Below, piece by piece: positions 1-6,594 of a DNA stretch of 16,867 bases (positions are counted from its first letter, which is position 1; each line of letters begins with the position of its first letter). This DNA comes from Porphyrobacter sp. Lineage in GTDB: Bacteria > Pseudomonadota > Alphaproteobacteria > Sphingomonadales > Sphingomonadaceae. Under the pieces are notes generated by a model. The model saw only the letters and a list, made by a program, of their open reading frames with translations, was not told the origin of the DNA and did not search any database. The stretch covers positions 1-16,867 of the forward strand of contig JAKFWB010000113.1 in NCBI GenBank assembly GCA_021732945.1, written 5' to 3'. Both the position numbers and the translations under genes were made by a program.

Positions 1-72
1 CCGGGCGATCACGCCTTCAACGTCGGTGATCCCGAAGGCCTGAGCAAGATGATCTTGGAAATCGTCGAATGA
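1..72 (+). CDS. C-terminal end of an upstream gene, possibly alpha/beta hydrolase
   Basis: An open frame enters from the left edge and runs 23 codons to TGA at 70-72, ending in residues PGDHAFNVGDPEGLSKMILE followed by IVE. The pattern of a His, then a Pro-Glu pair and a hydrophobic helix resembles the last helix of alpha/beta hydrolases, where the catalytic His is followed by a 'PE' helix. The fragment is too short to assign safely. Its stop codon overlaps the next start (ATGA at 69-72), so it belongs to the same operon as the downstream SDR. Confidence 0.55.
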   Translation, partial: PGDHAFNVGDPEGLSKMILEIVE

Positions 73-836
73 TCGATGCCTCAAGCCTTTTCTCGGTCGA
101 AGGGCGCGTTGCGCTGGTAACTGGCGGCAGCGCCGGGATTGGCCGTATGATCGCAGAAGGGCTCGCCGCTGCGGGTGCGCGGGTCTACATCTGTGCGCGC
201 AAAGCCGAAAAGGTGGCAGCCGCTGCAGAGACGATAGCAGGCGATGTAACCGGCATTTCCGCTGACCTCTCCACTCTTGATGGCATCGAGACGCTGGTAG
301 CCGACCTTTCCGCCAGGGAAGACGCGCTCCAGATCCTCGTGAACAACGCCGGAACCCTGTCTGACGCACCGATAGATGCGTTTTCGGAGCAGGACTGGGA
401 TGGGGTTCTCGATCTCAACCTGAAAAGCCCCTTCTTCCTGCTGCAGAAACTGCTGCCGCTGCTGCGAAAGGGGGCTACGGCCCAGCGCCCGGCCAGCGTT
501 ATTAACATCGGCTCGGTTGGTGCGCTGAAGATCGGCCCGCGCGAAGTCTATGCCTATCAGGCCTCGAAAGGCGCGATCCACTGGCTGACAAAGTCGCTGG
601 CGAAGAACCTTGCCGGCGATCACATCACCGTGAACGCGATCGCGCCGGGCTTTTTCGAAAGCGATATGACGGTGATTACCGATGATGTCATGCGCAAAAT
701 GGTGGAATCGATGGTTCCGCGCGGGCGCACCGGCATGGCGGAAGACATGGCCGGGGCAGCAATCTACCTGGCCTCTCCGGCAGGCTCCTACGTCACCGGT
801 TCGGTGATCCCGGTGGAAGGCGGACTGTCGATCTAG
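69..836 (+). CDS. SDR family NAD(P)-dependent oxidoreductase (RhlG/FabG-like)
   Basis: A 255-residue classical short-chain dehydrogenase/reductase, the usual length for the family. The cofactor motif TGGSAGIG is at 18-25 and NNAG at 92-95. The full catalytic tetrad is present: N117, S149, Y163 and K167 (YQASK). An Arg after beta-strand 2 (ARK, 43-45) favours NADP(H). The C-terminal 'VTGSVIPVEGGLSI' is typical. The enzyme should interconvert a hydroxyl and a keto group on an acyl or alicyclic substrate in the cytoplasm; the substrate is unknown. The ATG at 69 overlaps the upstream stop, implying translational coupling. A 50-bp gap separates it from the acyl-CoA dehydrogenase, so the two probably share a transcript. 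The SDR fold is certain; the specificity is not. Confidence 0.93.
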   Translation: MIDASSLFSVEGRVALVTGGSAGIGRMIAEGLAAAGARVYICARKAEKVAAAAETIAGDVTGISADLSTLDGIETLVADLSAREDALQILVNNAGTLSDAPIDAFSEQDWDGVLDLNLKSPFFLLQKLLPLLRKGATAQRPASVINIGSVGALKIGPREVYAYQASKGAIHWLTKSLAKNLAGDHITVNAIAPGFFESDMTVITDDVMRKMVESMVPRGRTGMAEDMAGAAIYLASPAGSYVTGSVIPVEGGLSI

Positions 837-886
837 CCCTCCATTAGATAGGTTGCTAGGCGAATATCCGAAAGCAAGAGGCGAGC

Positions 887-2050
887 ATGGATTTTAGTCT
901 TACCGAAGAACAGATCGCTTTCCGCGACGTCGTGCGCCGCTGGGTAGATGCGGAATTGCCCAAGGATCTTATGCGCAAGCTTGAAGCGGATGAGGAAAAC
1001 TACCCCTTTGAAATCTGGGACAAACTGAAAGAGCAGGGCTTCTTCGGCATCGGCATCCCCGAAGAGTATGGCGGCCTTGGCGGCGACGTGCTGATGCAGA
1101 TGATCTTCGCCCGCGAAATGGCCCGCACGGCTGGCGGCCTGCTGTGGGTGTGGGGGCTGACCTCATTCGGCGGCGCACATTCGGTGGCAATAGCCGGCAG
1201 CGAAGAACAAAAGCAGCGCTGGTTGCCAGAGATGGCCGCTGGAAACCTTCGCGTTTCGCTCTCAATGACAGAGCCTGACGGCGGGACCGACGTGCTCGGC
1301 GCAATGAAGACATTCGCCGATAAGGTCGAGGGCGGCTGGAAGCTGAATGGCGCGAAGATGTGGACCACCGGCGCAAAGGTTGCGGACCGGCTGCTTGTGC
1401 TGGCGCGGTGCGATCGTAATGCCGAGAAGAAGCACCATGGGCTGATCGCCCTGTTCGTGGATGCCAAGTCTCCCGGCATAACCGCCAGCCTGCTACCCAA
1501 GCTGGGAATGCGCGCCATGGGTAGTTGTGAAGTGCATTACGAAGACGTGTTCGTGCCCGACGAGGACGTGCTGGGCGAACCTGGTAAGGCGTGGAGCGCG
1601 ATGCTGCCCAGCCTCAACAATGAACGCATTATGGTGGGCGCGCAGTGCCTGGGCGCGATTGATGGCGTGCTGGAAGACGCGCTGGAGTACATGATGCAGC
1701 GCAAGGCTTTCGGTGGAGTGATCGGGCGCTTCCAGATCCTGCAGCACTACGTTGCCGACATTGCCACCTCTCAGAAGGTGACGGAGCTACTGCTGTATAA
1801 CGTCGCATGGATGCAATCGAACGGCATGCCATGCGGCAACGAGGCAAACATGCTGAAGATGGTGGCCACGGAAAACGCCGTGAAGGCAGCCGACATGGGC
1901 ATCCAGATCATGGGCGGCATGGGCTATTCCGCCGAAACTGACATGCAGCGCTACTGGCGTGATCACCGCATCTTGCGGATGACACCGATCTCCAACGAGA
2001 TGGTGCGCAATTCGATTGCTGAAAACCTTGGCCTGCCGCGGTCGTTCTGA
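887..2050 (+). CDS. acyl-CoA dehydrogenase family protein
   Basis: A 387-residue FAD-dependent acyl-CoA dehydrogenase of standard length, with the N-terminal helical domain, the FAD/substrate beta-domain and the C-terminal helical domain. Visible motifs are LSMTEPDGGTDV (125-136), the MWTTGAKVADRLLVLAR stretch (158-174), RKAFGGVIGRFQILQ (272-286) and IMGGMGYS (341-348). It should introduce an alpha,beta double bond into an acyl-CoA and pass electrons to ETF. The segment normally holding the catalytic Glu (YEGT in MCAD) reads M-T-P-I-S-N-E, placing Pro367 where that Glu sits. A Glu at 246 (NNERIMV) falls where isovaleryl- and long-chain-type enzymes carry their base. A weak AGAGGCG ribosome site precedes the ATG. 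The two hot-dog genes directly downstream would supply the next hydration step. Confidence 0.93.
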   Translation: MDFSLTEEQIAFRDVVRRWVDAELPKDLMRKLEADEENYPFEIWDKLKEQGFFGIGIPEEYGGLGGDVLMQMIFAREMARTAGGLLWVWGLTSFGGAHSVAIAGSEEQKQRWLPEMAAGNLRVSLSMTEPDGGTDVLGAMKTFADKVEGGWKLNGAKMWTTGAKVADRLLVLARCDRNAEKKHHGLIALFVDAKSPGITASLLPKLGMRAMGSCEVHYEDVFVPDEDVLGEPGKAWSAMLPSLNNERIMVGAQCLGAIDGVLEDALEYMMQRKAFGGVIGRFQILQHYVADIATSQKVTELLLYNVAWMQSNGMPCGNEANMLKMVATENAVKAADMGIQIMGGMGYSAETDMQRYWRDHRILRMTPISNEMVRNSIAENLGLPRSF

Positions 2051-2062
2051 AGGATAGCGCAG

Positions 2063-2515
2063 ATGGAAGATTTCCCCCCTGCCCCCGACGTCGCCGGCAC
2101 ATCGCTGGATGGCACTGCGATCTTCACGATCAGTGCTGACGAAAATGCCGCCCTGTGCAAATCAACCGGAGTGGATCCGGCCAGCGATGGCACAGCGCAT
2201 CCCATCTATTATTACATCGCCACCCAGGTCGCCATGGGCAAGACCGTGGCAGGCGTTTGCGAAACCTGCGAATTCGACGTGGGAGATGGCCCGATGATGG
2301 GTTCATCCGGCGTGCGCTTTGTCCAGCAGCTAATGGTTGGGCAGGACTACAAGGTTACCGGCGAAATCCTCAGCCTCGTGCGCAAGAGAAGCCGCAAGCT
2401 TGGCGTGATGGACGTGCTTACGTACCGCCTCCGCCTGCACCCGGCTGAAGGTGGCGATGCAGTGCTGGAGACAGACAACGTTTGGGTTCTGCCGCGCAAG
2501 GAGTTGGCCGCGTGA
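2063..2515 (+). CDS. MaoC-like hot-dog subunit, N-terminal (structural) type
   Basis: A 150-residue protein resembling the MaoC_dehydrat_N / FAS1 dehydratase half-domain. It has an AHPIYYY segment after the first helix and a long strand region around 'VGQDYKVTGEILSLVRKRSR' with 'GVMDVLTYRLRL', as expected for a hot-dog fold. It lacks the D-x-N-P-x-H catalytic signature, which is present in the next gene. It is therefore probably the structural subunit of a heteromeric enoyl-CoA hydratase, comparable in arrangement to the actinobacterial ChsH1/ChsH2 pair. An AGGA ribosome site lies just before ATG 2063, 12 bp after the acyl-CoA dehydrogenase stop. Its own stop overlaps the next GTG start. Subunit role is inferred from motif and order. 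Confidence 0.85.
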   Translation: MEDFPPAPDVAGTSLDGTAIFTISADENAALCKSTGVDPASDGTAHPIYYYIATQVAMGKTVAGVCETCEFDVGDGPMMGSSGVRFVQQLMVGQDYKVTGEILSLVRKRSRKLGVMDVLTYRLRLHPAEGGDAVLETDNVWVLPRKELAA

Positions 2516-2913
2516 CCGCCGCAAGCACCATCAAGGCAGGCTATTCCTTGCCGCCTTTCGTGATCGAAAGTGTCAGCCCCGATGCCATGCGAGACTGGTC
2601 CGTGTTTCTGGCCGATCCCAACCCGATCCACCTCGATGTGGAAGTGGTGAAGGGCAAGGGCCTTGGCGACAAGCGCATCAACCAGGGCCCGATCAACGTT
2701 GCCTATATGATGAACATGCTGATGGCGGCATTTCCCGGTTGCCGCATCGAAAGCATAGATTCCCGGTTTCTCGACAACGTTTACGAAGGCGACCGCGCCG
2801 TCGCTTCCGGCGAAGTTACAGCGGTTGAAGGAAACCGTGTTTCCTGTAACCTCAAACTCGATGTGGATGGGCGCGGCACCGTGAATGCCGGCACCGCTAC
2901 AATCATCTTTTGA
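2512..2913 (+). CDS. MaoC-like enoyl-CoA hydratase, catalytic subunit
   Basis: A 133-residue single hot-dog protein carrying the hydratase-2 signature: D35-P-N-P-I-H40, followed by a Gly-rich segment and 'NQGPINVAYMMNML'. D35 and H40 are the expected catalytic dyad for adding water to a trans-2-enoyl-CoA. The start is taken as GTG 2512 because a perfect AAGGAG (2498-2503) sits 8 nt upstream and the GTGA overlaps the preceding stop. An ATG 30 nt further upstream (2482) has no such site and lies inside the previous gene. It should pair with the non-catalytic subunit to hydrate the acyl-CoA dehydrogenase product. Confidence 0.9.
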   Translation: MTAASTIKAGYSLPPFVIESVSPDAMRDWSVFLADPNPIHLDVEVVKGKGLGDKRINQGPINVAYMMNMLMAAFPGCRIESIDSRFLDNVYEGDRAVASGEVTAVEGNRVSCNLKLDVDGRGTVNAGTATIIF

Positions 2914-2929
2914 CTCAAGGAGAAGAACA

Positions 2930-3478
2930 ATGCCCAGTGGTCCCTTTGCCCATGTATGCATGGTAGTTCGCGACCTCGATCAGGCGATCGAGGACTGGAC
3001 CAAGATCCTCCGTGTGCTCGATCCGCAGTCGCTCGAAAAACCTATCGTCAAGTATGACGAATTCTCAAGCGGAGACGACGCCGGGATGAGGTGGGCTACG
3101 TTTGTTAACGAGTACTCAACTGAAATTCAGTTCATCCAGCCTGCGCCAGGTACGCCAATGGGCAATCGTCTGGACAAGGTCGGTGAGCATGTGCACCACT
3201 TGTGTTTCACAACAGATGATGTTCCTGCAGCGATGGAAAAACTTAAGGCAGAAGGGCTGCACCTGCCTGGCGGCGGACAGACCTTCAACGATCCGGACAT
3301 GACCTGGCAGAAGTGGAGCTGGGTGGGTGCCAAGAGCACCCATGGATGCCTGATCGAAGTTGCATCGCCTTATGAAAGCCATGACGATGGCAAATGGCAC
3401 CATGCACCTGGCAAGTTCGCGTACAAGGGCCCGGGAGAGCACCCCAGTCACGCTGAAACAGTTCGGATCACTGCCTGA
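2930..3478 (+). CDS. VOC (glyoxalase/bleomycin-resistance fold) metalloprotein
   Basis: A 182-residue vicinal-oxygen-chelate protein with two beta-alpha-beta-beta-beta modules, most like the methylmalonyl-CoA epimerase branch. The strand motifs are AHVCMVVRDLDQAI (7-20), EIQFIQP (65-71), GEHVHHLCF (85-93) and HGCLIEVAS (138-146). Probable metal ligands by position are H8, Q67, H89 or H90, and E143. Such proteins catalyse epimerisation, isomerisation or ring opening through a metal-bound enolate. ATG 2930 is preferred because AAGGAG (2917-2922) lies 7 nt before it; an upstream in-frame ATG at 2885 would overlap the hydratase gene. The extension beyond residue 146 is polar and His-rich. The actual reaction is not known. 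Confidence 0.85.
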   Translation: MPSGPFAHVCMVVRDLDQAIEDWTKILRVLDPQSLEKPIVKYDEFSSGDDAGMRWATFVNEYSTEIQFIQPAPGTPMGNRLDKVGEHVHHLCFTTDDVPAAMEKLKAEGLHLPGGGQTFNDPDMTWQKWSWVGAKSTHGCLIEVASPYESHDDGKWHHAPGKFAYKGPGEHPSHAETVRITA

Positions 3479-3479
3479 T

Positions 3480-4328
3480 TTGCGCGGCCTTACTGTCAGC
3501 TACAGAGGGGACGGACTGGAGCTTTCCGGGGAAGCCTTTGGCGACCCGGGGGCTTCGCCCGTCCTCTTTTTCCATGGCGGCGGACAGAGCCGTAACGCCT
3601 GGCGCGCGTCTGCCTGTCAGGTTGGCGAAGCAGGCTATTACGGCATCGCCTTCGATCTGCGCGGCCACGGCGATAGCGAATGGGCGAGCGATGGCGATTA
3701 TCATGTCGAGGCGTTTGCCCGCGACGTGGAGGCCCTACTCTCGCAGTTTAAGAGGCGCGTCACTCTGGTCGGCGCTTCGCGCGGCGGGCAGGCTGCACTG
3801 ATCGGGGGTTCGCGCCACCCGGCAAGAATTCGGCTGATCATGCTTGCCGACGTGGCTCCCGACATGCCCGACGACGGGATTGACGGAATTCGCCAGTTCT
3901 TCGCCGAAGGGGCCAATGGCTATGTCAGTCTTGACGCGGCTGCAGATGCGCTGTCCCACCATCTGGGCCAGCCGCGCGTGGCCGATCCCGCCCGGCTCGC
4001 CCGGTCGATGCGACAGGACGACAAGGGGCGCTGGCACTGGCATTGGGATCCCGCCACGGGGAAGCATGAATTCCTTCATCCGCTAAGCGAGAACGAAGCC
4101 GTGCTTGCCGCAGCAGCGCGGGTATCTTCCCCGCTGGTAATGGTACGGGCAGAGCTGAGTCACCTCGTCAATGATACCAACACCGCGCGCTTCAAGGCAC
4201 TTGCTTCGCACCTGGACGTCTTGACCGCACCCAATGCCGGCCACATGTTCACGGCCGACCGGAACGATGCATTTGCGGCGCAATTGCTGGCACAGCTTGC
4301 CCGCTGTCCAGAGGAGCCTATCGGATGA
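3480..4328 (+). CDS. alpha/beta hydrolase
   Basis: A 282-residue alpha/beta hydrolase if started at TTG 3480. Motifs are the oxyanion segment VLFFHGGGQ (28-36), the DLRGHGDS loop (59-66), the nucleophile elbow G98-A-S100-R-G-G103 and the catalytic His in NAGH255. The position after strand beta-7 that normally carries Asp reads ELSH228, so the acid may instead be D124 (LADVAP, after beta-6, as in the LinB/DhaA type) or D232. The start is uncertain. TTG 3480 lies 1 nt after the VOC stop and matches the usual N-terminus. ATG 3402 or 3360 would add 26-40 unusual residues inside the VOC gene. The stop overlaps the next gene (ATGA). The likely role is ester, lactone or C-C bond hydrolysis. Confidence 0.85.
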   Translation: MRGLTVSYRGDGLELSGEAFGDPGASPVLFFHGGGQSRNAWRASACQVGEAGYYGIAFDLRGHGDSEWASDGDYHVEAFARDVEALLSQFKRRVTLVGASRGGQAALIGGSRHPARIRLIMLADVAPDMPDDGIDGIRQFFAEGANGYVSLDAAADALSHHLGQPRVADPARLARSMRQDDKGRWHWHWDPATGKHEFLHPLSENEAVLAAAARVSSPLVMVRAELSHLVNDTNTARFKALASHLDVLTAPNAGHMFTADRNDAFAAQLLAQLARCPEEPIG

Positions 4329-5077
4329 GCGCAAGGAATGCCTTGATTGTGGGCGCAACCGGCGGACTTGGGCAGGCAGCCGCCATAGCGCTTGCCGAGG
4401 ATTTCGGCGGCCTTGCCCTCACCTATCGTTCCAGCAAGGCAAAGGTGGAGAAGCTTTGCAGCAGCCTGCCCGCTTCATGCAAAGGCTGGCCGGTATCGTG
4501 CGACCTTGCCGAACCTGCGTCGATCAAATTGGCCGTCGCGGATGCATCCACGCAACTCGGCTCTATCGATGCCGTGGTTTTTGCCTCCGGCGTAGCTATA
4601 GAGCAGCCCTTCGTTAGCCAGATCGAAGAGAGCCAGTGGCGCGAAGTAATCGAGACTGAACTGATCGGACTGACCCGCGTGGTGGCGGAAATTCTGCCGG
4701 TCTTCCGCGCGCAAAAACACGGCAATCTCGTGATCGTAGTGTCGGTGGCGAACTATACCTTTCCCCCGGGAGATGCCCTGTCATCGGTCCCAAAGGCGGG
4801 CATGGAGGCGCTTGGGCGCGCCATTGCCAAGGAAGAGGGCAAGTACGGCATCCGCGCCAACATGGTGGCGCCCGGTATCATCGATGCGGGCCTTGGCACA
4901 CACTTTCTGCAAACCCTCTATTCGCCCGAAGTGTGGGAGCAGCAGAGGAAGGCGATTGCACTGCGCCGCTTCGGCACGGGCCGGGAAGTGGCAGAGGCGG
5001 TGCGGTTCCTCGCATCGGACCGGTCTGCCTACGTAACGGGGCAGACAATCATCGTGGATGGAGGATTCAGCCTGTGA
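4325..5077 (+). CDS. SDR-fold protein with degenerate catalytic tetrad
   Basis: A 250-residue Rossmann protein of classical SDR length. The glycine motif G10-A-T-G-G-L-G16 and the C-terminal 'YVTGQTIIVDGGFSL' are intact. The active site is unusual. The NNAG motif is replaced by FASG (86-89), the tetrad Asn by E112 and the catalytic Tyr by S153 (S-S-V-P-K157). S140 and K157 remain, and Y144 lies nearby. It may be an inactive or repurposed Rossmann protein, may use another donor, or may be starting to decay like the two broken genes just downstream. The ATG overlaps the hydrolase stop (ATGA), and its own stop overlaps the next start (GTGA). The frame is intact throughout. Confidence 0.85.
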   Translation: MSARNALIVGATGGLGQAAAIALAEDFGGLALTYRSSKAKVEKLCSSLPASCKGWPVSCDLAEPASIKLAVADASTQLGSIDAVVFASGVAIEQPFVSQIEESQWREVIETELIGLTRVVAEILPVFRAQKHGNLVIVVSVANYTFPPGDALSSVPKAGMEALGRAIAKEEGKYGIRANMVAPGIIDAGLGTHFLQTLYSPEVWEQQRKAIALRRFGTGREVAEAVRFLASDRSAYVTGQTIIVDGGFSL

Positions 5078-5500
5078 GCAAGAGCAACCATGAAAGTGTT
5101 CTGGCGTTTCTGGACGATTTCCACGTCGAGGGAACGCCCGATTTTGCCCGCCTTTCGGAATAATTTTCCGAAGATGGGGCATACCAGCCACTGGTGCCCG
5201 CCACCAATGAAATCGTGGGCCGAGCGGCAATCGCCGATGCCTTGCAAAAGCAATATCGCACCTACTTACGAGTGCCGCTGCGAAATCCACGCATCGGCAG
5301 CAATGGGGCCCTTCGTGGACACCGAACGCACGGACCATGTCACCCTGCACAAGGCCGACAGGAAGGTCGGTTCAAGGGTTTGCGCGGTGTTCGTACTGAA
5401 CGATGCGGGCCTGATCGTCAGCTGGCGTGAATACTGGGACAGCGGCGCCGTGATTCTGCAGATGAGCGTGACCGCAGACGAGCTCGCGGCAGCCATGTGA
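5074..5500 (+). pseudogene. broken SnoaL/NTF2-like gene (nonsense plus frameshift)
   Basis: Starting at GTG 5074, overlapping the SDR stop, the frame encodes VSKSNHESVLAFLDDFHVEG and reaches TAA at 5161 after 29 codons. The same frame continues past the stop with family-like residues (FSEDGAYQPLVPATNEIVG...QKQYRTY) to about 5265. A change to the next frame then restores a coherent ending (YECRCEIHASAAMG, VDTERTDHVTL, LIVSWREYWDSG) to TGA 5498-5500. The frameshift lies at CTACTTAC (5262-5269) and looks like a 1-nt, or 4-nt tandem, insertion. Repaired, the product would be about 140 residues of the limonene-epoxide-hydrolase/SnoaL-like NTF2 fold. Neither piece alone makes a complete fold. Confidence 0.85.
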
Positions 5501-6138
5501 CCAGACTGGCGCTGCACCGCCTAAACAATTCACGTTCGCAAAAGATCGTCTGGCTGCTTGAGGAACTGGACCTGGACTATCGCCTGCAGTCCTACCAGCG
5601 CGATCCCGAAACCCTTCTTGGCCCGCCTGAACTGAAGCGCCTGCACACGTTCGGCAAGGCACCTGTGCTGGAACACGAAGGCGGCGTTGTGCTGAGCGAA
5701 TCCGGTGCCATCGTGGATTACGTGCTCGATCGCCACAGAGGCGGCAGGCTCTCGATAGACCCGGATGCCCCCCGCCGGGCACGGTTCCTGGAATGTCTCT
5801 AACTCGCCATATCGGGCGGCATGAACCCGATCATGATCAAGGTATAGTACAGCGCTTTCGGAATAAAGGAATCCGCCATGGACAAGGCTGCTTCAGCAGA
5901 ACTGGCAACAGTGCTTGGCTATATCGAGGAACTGCTGGATAACGGCAAATACCTGTTAGGCTAAGTCTTTACCGTTGCCGACATACAGATTAGCTTTATT
6001 CCGGAACTGGCCACCGCCATCGGCTGTGCGGGCTAGCATTTCGTTATCGGCAAGTGGCAGTAACGCATCTATGCTAGGCCGGCTTTCCACCGCGCCATTG
6101 CCCGCGGCGGCCAATATGACTTCGCCGCACCGGTCTGA
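5497..6138 (+). pseudogene. GTT1-like glutathione S-transferase pseudogene, five in-frame stops
   Basis: From GTG 5497, overlapping the previous stop, one frame encodes a GTT1-type GST. The thioredoxin domain has NNSRSQKIVWLLEEL, a cis-Pro GKAPVL and the glutathione-binding SESGAI. The first 101 codons end at TAA 5800. The same frame then continues with the C-terminal helical domain: GGMNPIMIKV, ELATVLGYIEELLDNGKYLLG, FTVADIQISF and RIYARPAFHRAIARGG. It is interrupted at TAG 5845, TAA 5962, TAG 6034 and TAA 6061 before a natural-looking TGA at 6136. The total of 213 codons matches a complete GST, with no frameshift. As written only the N-terminal domain could be translated, so the enzyme is almost certainly non-functional. 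Confidence 0.88.
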
Positions 6139-6159
6139 CAGCTGCAAGGAGCACCTGCC

Positions 6160-6537
6160 ATGGAAGAAACCATCCGTTCTATATATTCCTGCTGGAATGC
6201 TGACGATCACGATGGCGTGATCAAGGCCTTTCGCGCTCTTGGGCCGGAAGGTTTCTCGGTAGAATACGTCGGCAACGCGCGCATCGAAGGCGAGGCGGCG
6301 GCGCAGCAGATGTGGGATGAATTCGCCGGTAACTGCACCGTTGAGATATCCGAACTGCTGGTGAACGGAGATGAAGCCGCAGCTTTCATTCTCAATCACG
6401 TACACGGCGAAGACGGCACAACCACCCTGCCCAGCATCGAAACCTACCACGTGCGCGGCCAGACGCTAGACGTGCGCTATTTCCACCGCTCGCCCGGCAT
6501 AAGCCTGACGCCTGCGCGCGGAACTCACGAGCCGTAA
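6160..6537 (+). CDS. SnoaL-like (NTF2-fold) protein
   Basis: A 125-residue protein with the helix-helix-strand opening of the NTF2/SnoaL superfamily (MEETIRSIYSCWNADDHDGV), the 'IEGEAAAQQMWDEF' helix and the closing strands (ISELLVNGDEAAAFILNHV, PSIETYHVRGQTLDVRYFHR). Members act as small cyclases, isomerases or dehydratases, or bind ligands without catalysis. A perfect AAGGAG (6146-6151) stands 8 nt before ATG 6160, so it can be translated independently of the pseudogenes upstream. It is the last plus-strand gene before the terminator hairpin. No substrate can be named. Confidence 0.8.
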   Translation: MEETIRSIYSCWNADDHDGVIKAFRALGPEGFSVEYVGNARIEGEAAAQQMWDEFAGNCTVEISELLVNGDEAAAFILNHVHGEDGTTTLPSIETYHVRGQTLDVRYFHRSPGISLTPARGTHEP

Positions 6538-6543
6538 AAATGA

Positions 6544-6569
6544 AAGGGGAGGCATCGCTGCCTCCCCTT
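6544..6569 (-). terminator. Intrinsic terminator between convergent genes
   Basis: A perfect 11-bp stem (AAGGGGAGGCA / TGCCTCCCCTT) with a TCGC loop lies between two convergent genes. On the minus strand it is followed by TCATTTTTAC, a U-rich tail, so it best terminates the minus-strand SnoaL gene. On the plus strand the tail (CAAAATTC) is not U-rich, so it would be a weaker stop for the plus-strand operon. Confidence 0.8.
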
Positions 6570-6594
6570 CAAAATTCAAGCAAGACGGTTGGTC

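Noticed and set aside
3360..3479. A longer N-terminus for the alpha/beta hydrolase from ATG 3360
   Set aside because: It overlaps the VOC gene by nearly 120 bp, has no good ribosome site, and adds residues that do not resemble the family N-terminus.
5878..5964. A 28-residue small gene from ATG 5878
   Set aside because: Its sequence is simply the helix of the GST C-terminal domain in the pseudogene frame, and it lacks a ribosome binding site.
5161..6138. TAA/TAG reassigned as sense codons, since all six premature stops are TAA or TAG and none is TGA
   Set aside because: Intact genes in the same window end in TAG (834-836, and minus strand at 6597-6595) and TAA (6535-6537, and minus strand at 12564-12562), so both still terminate. 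Six sites are too few for the TGA absence to matter.
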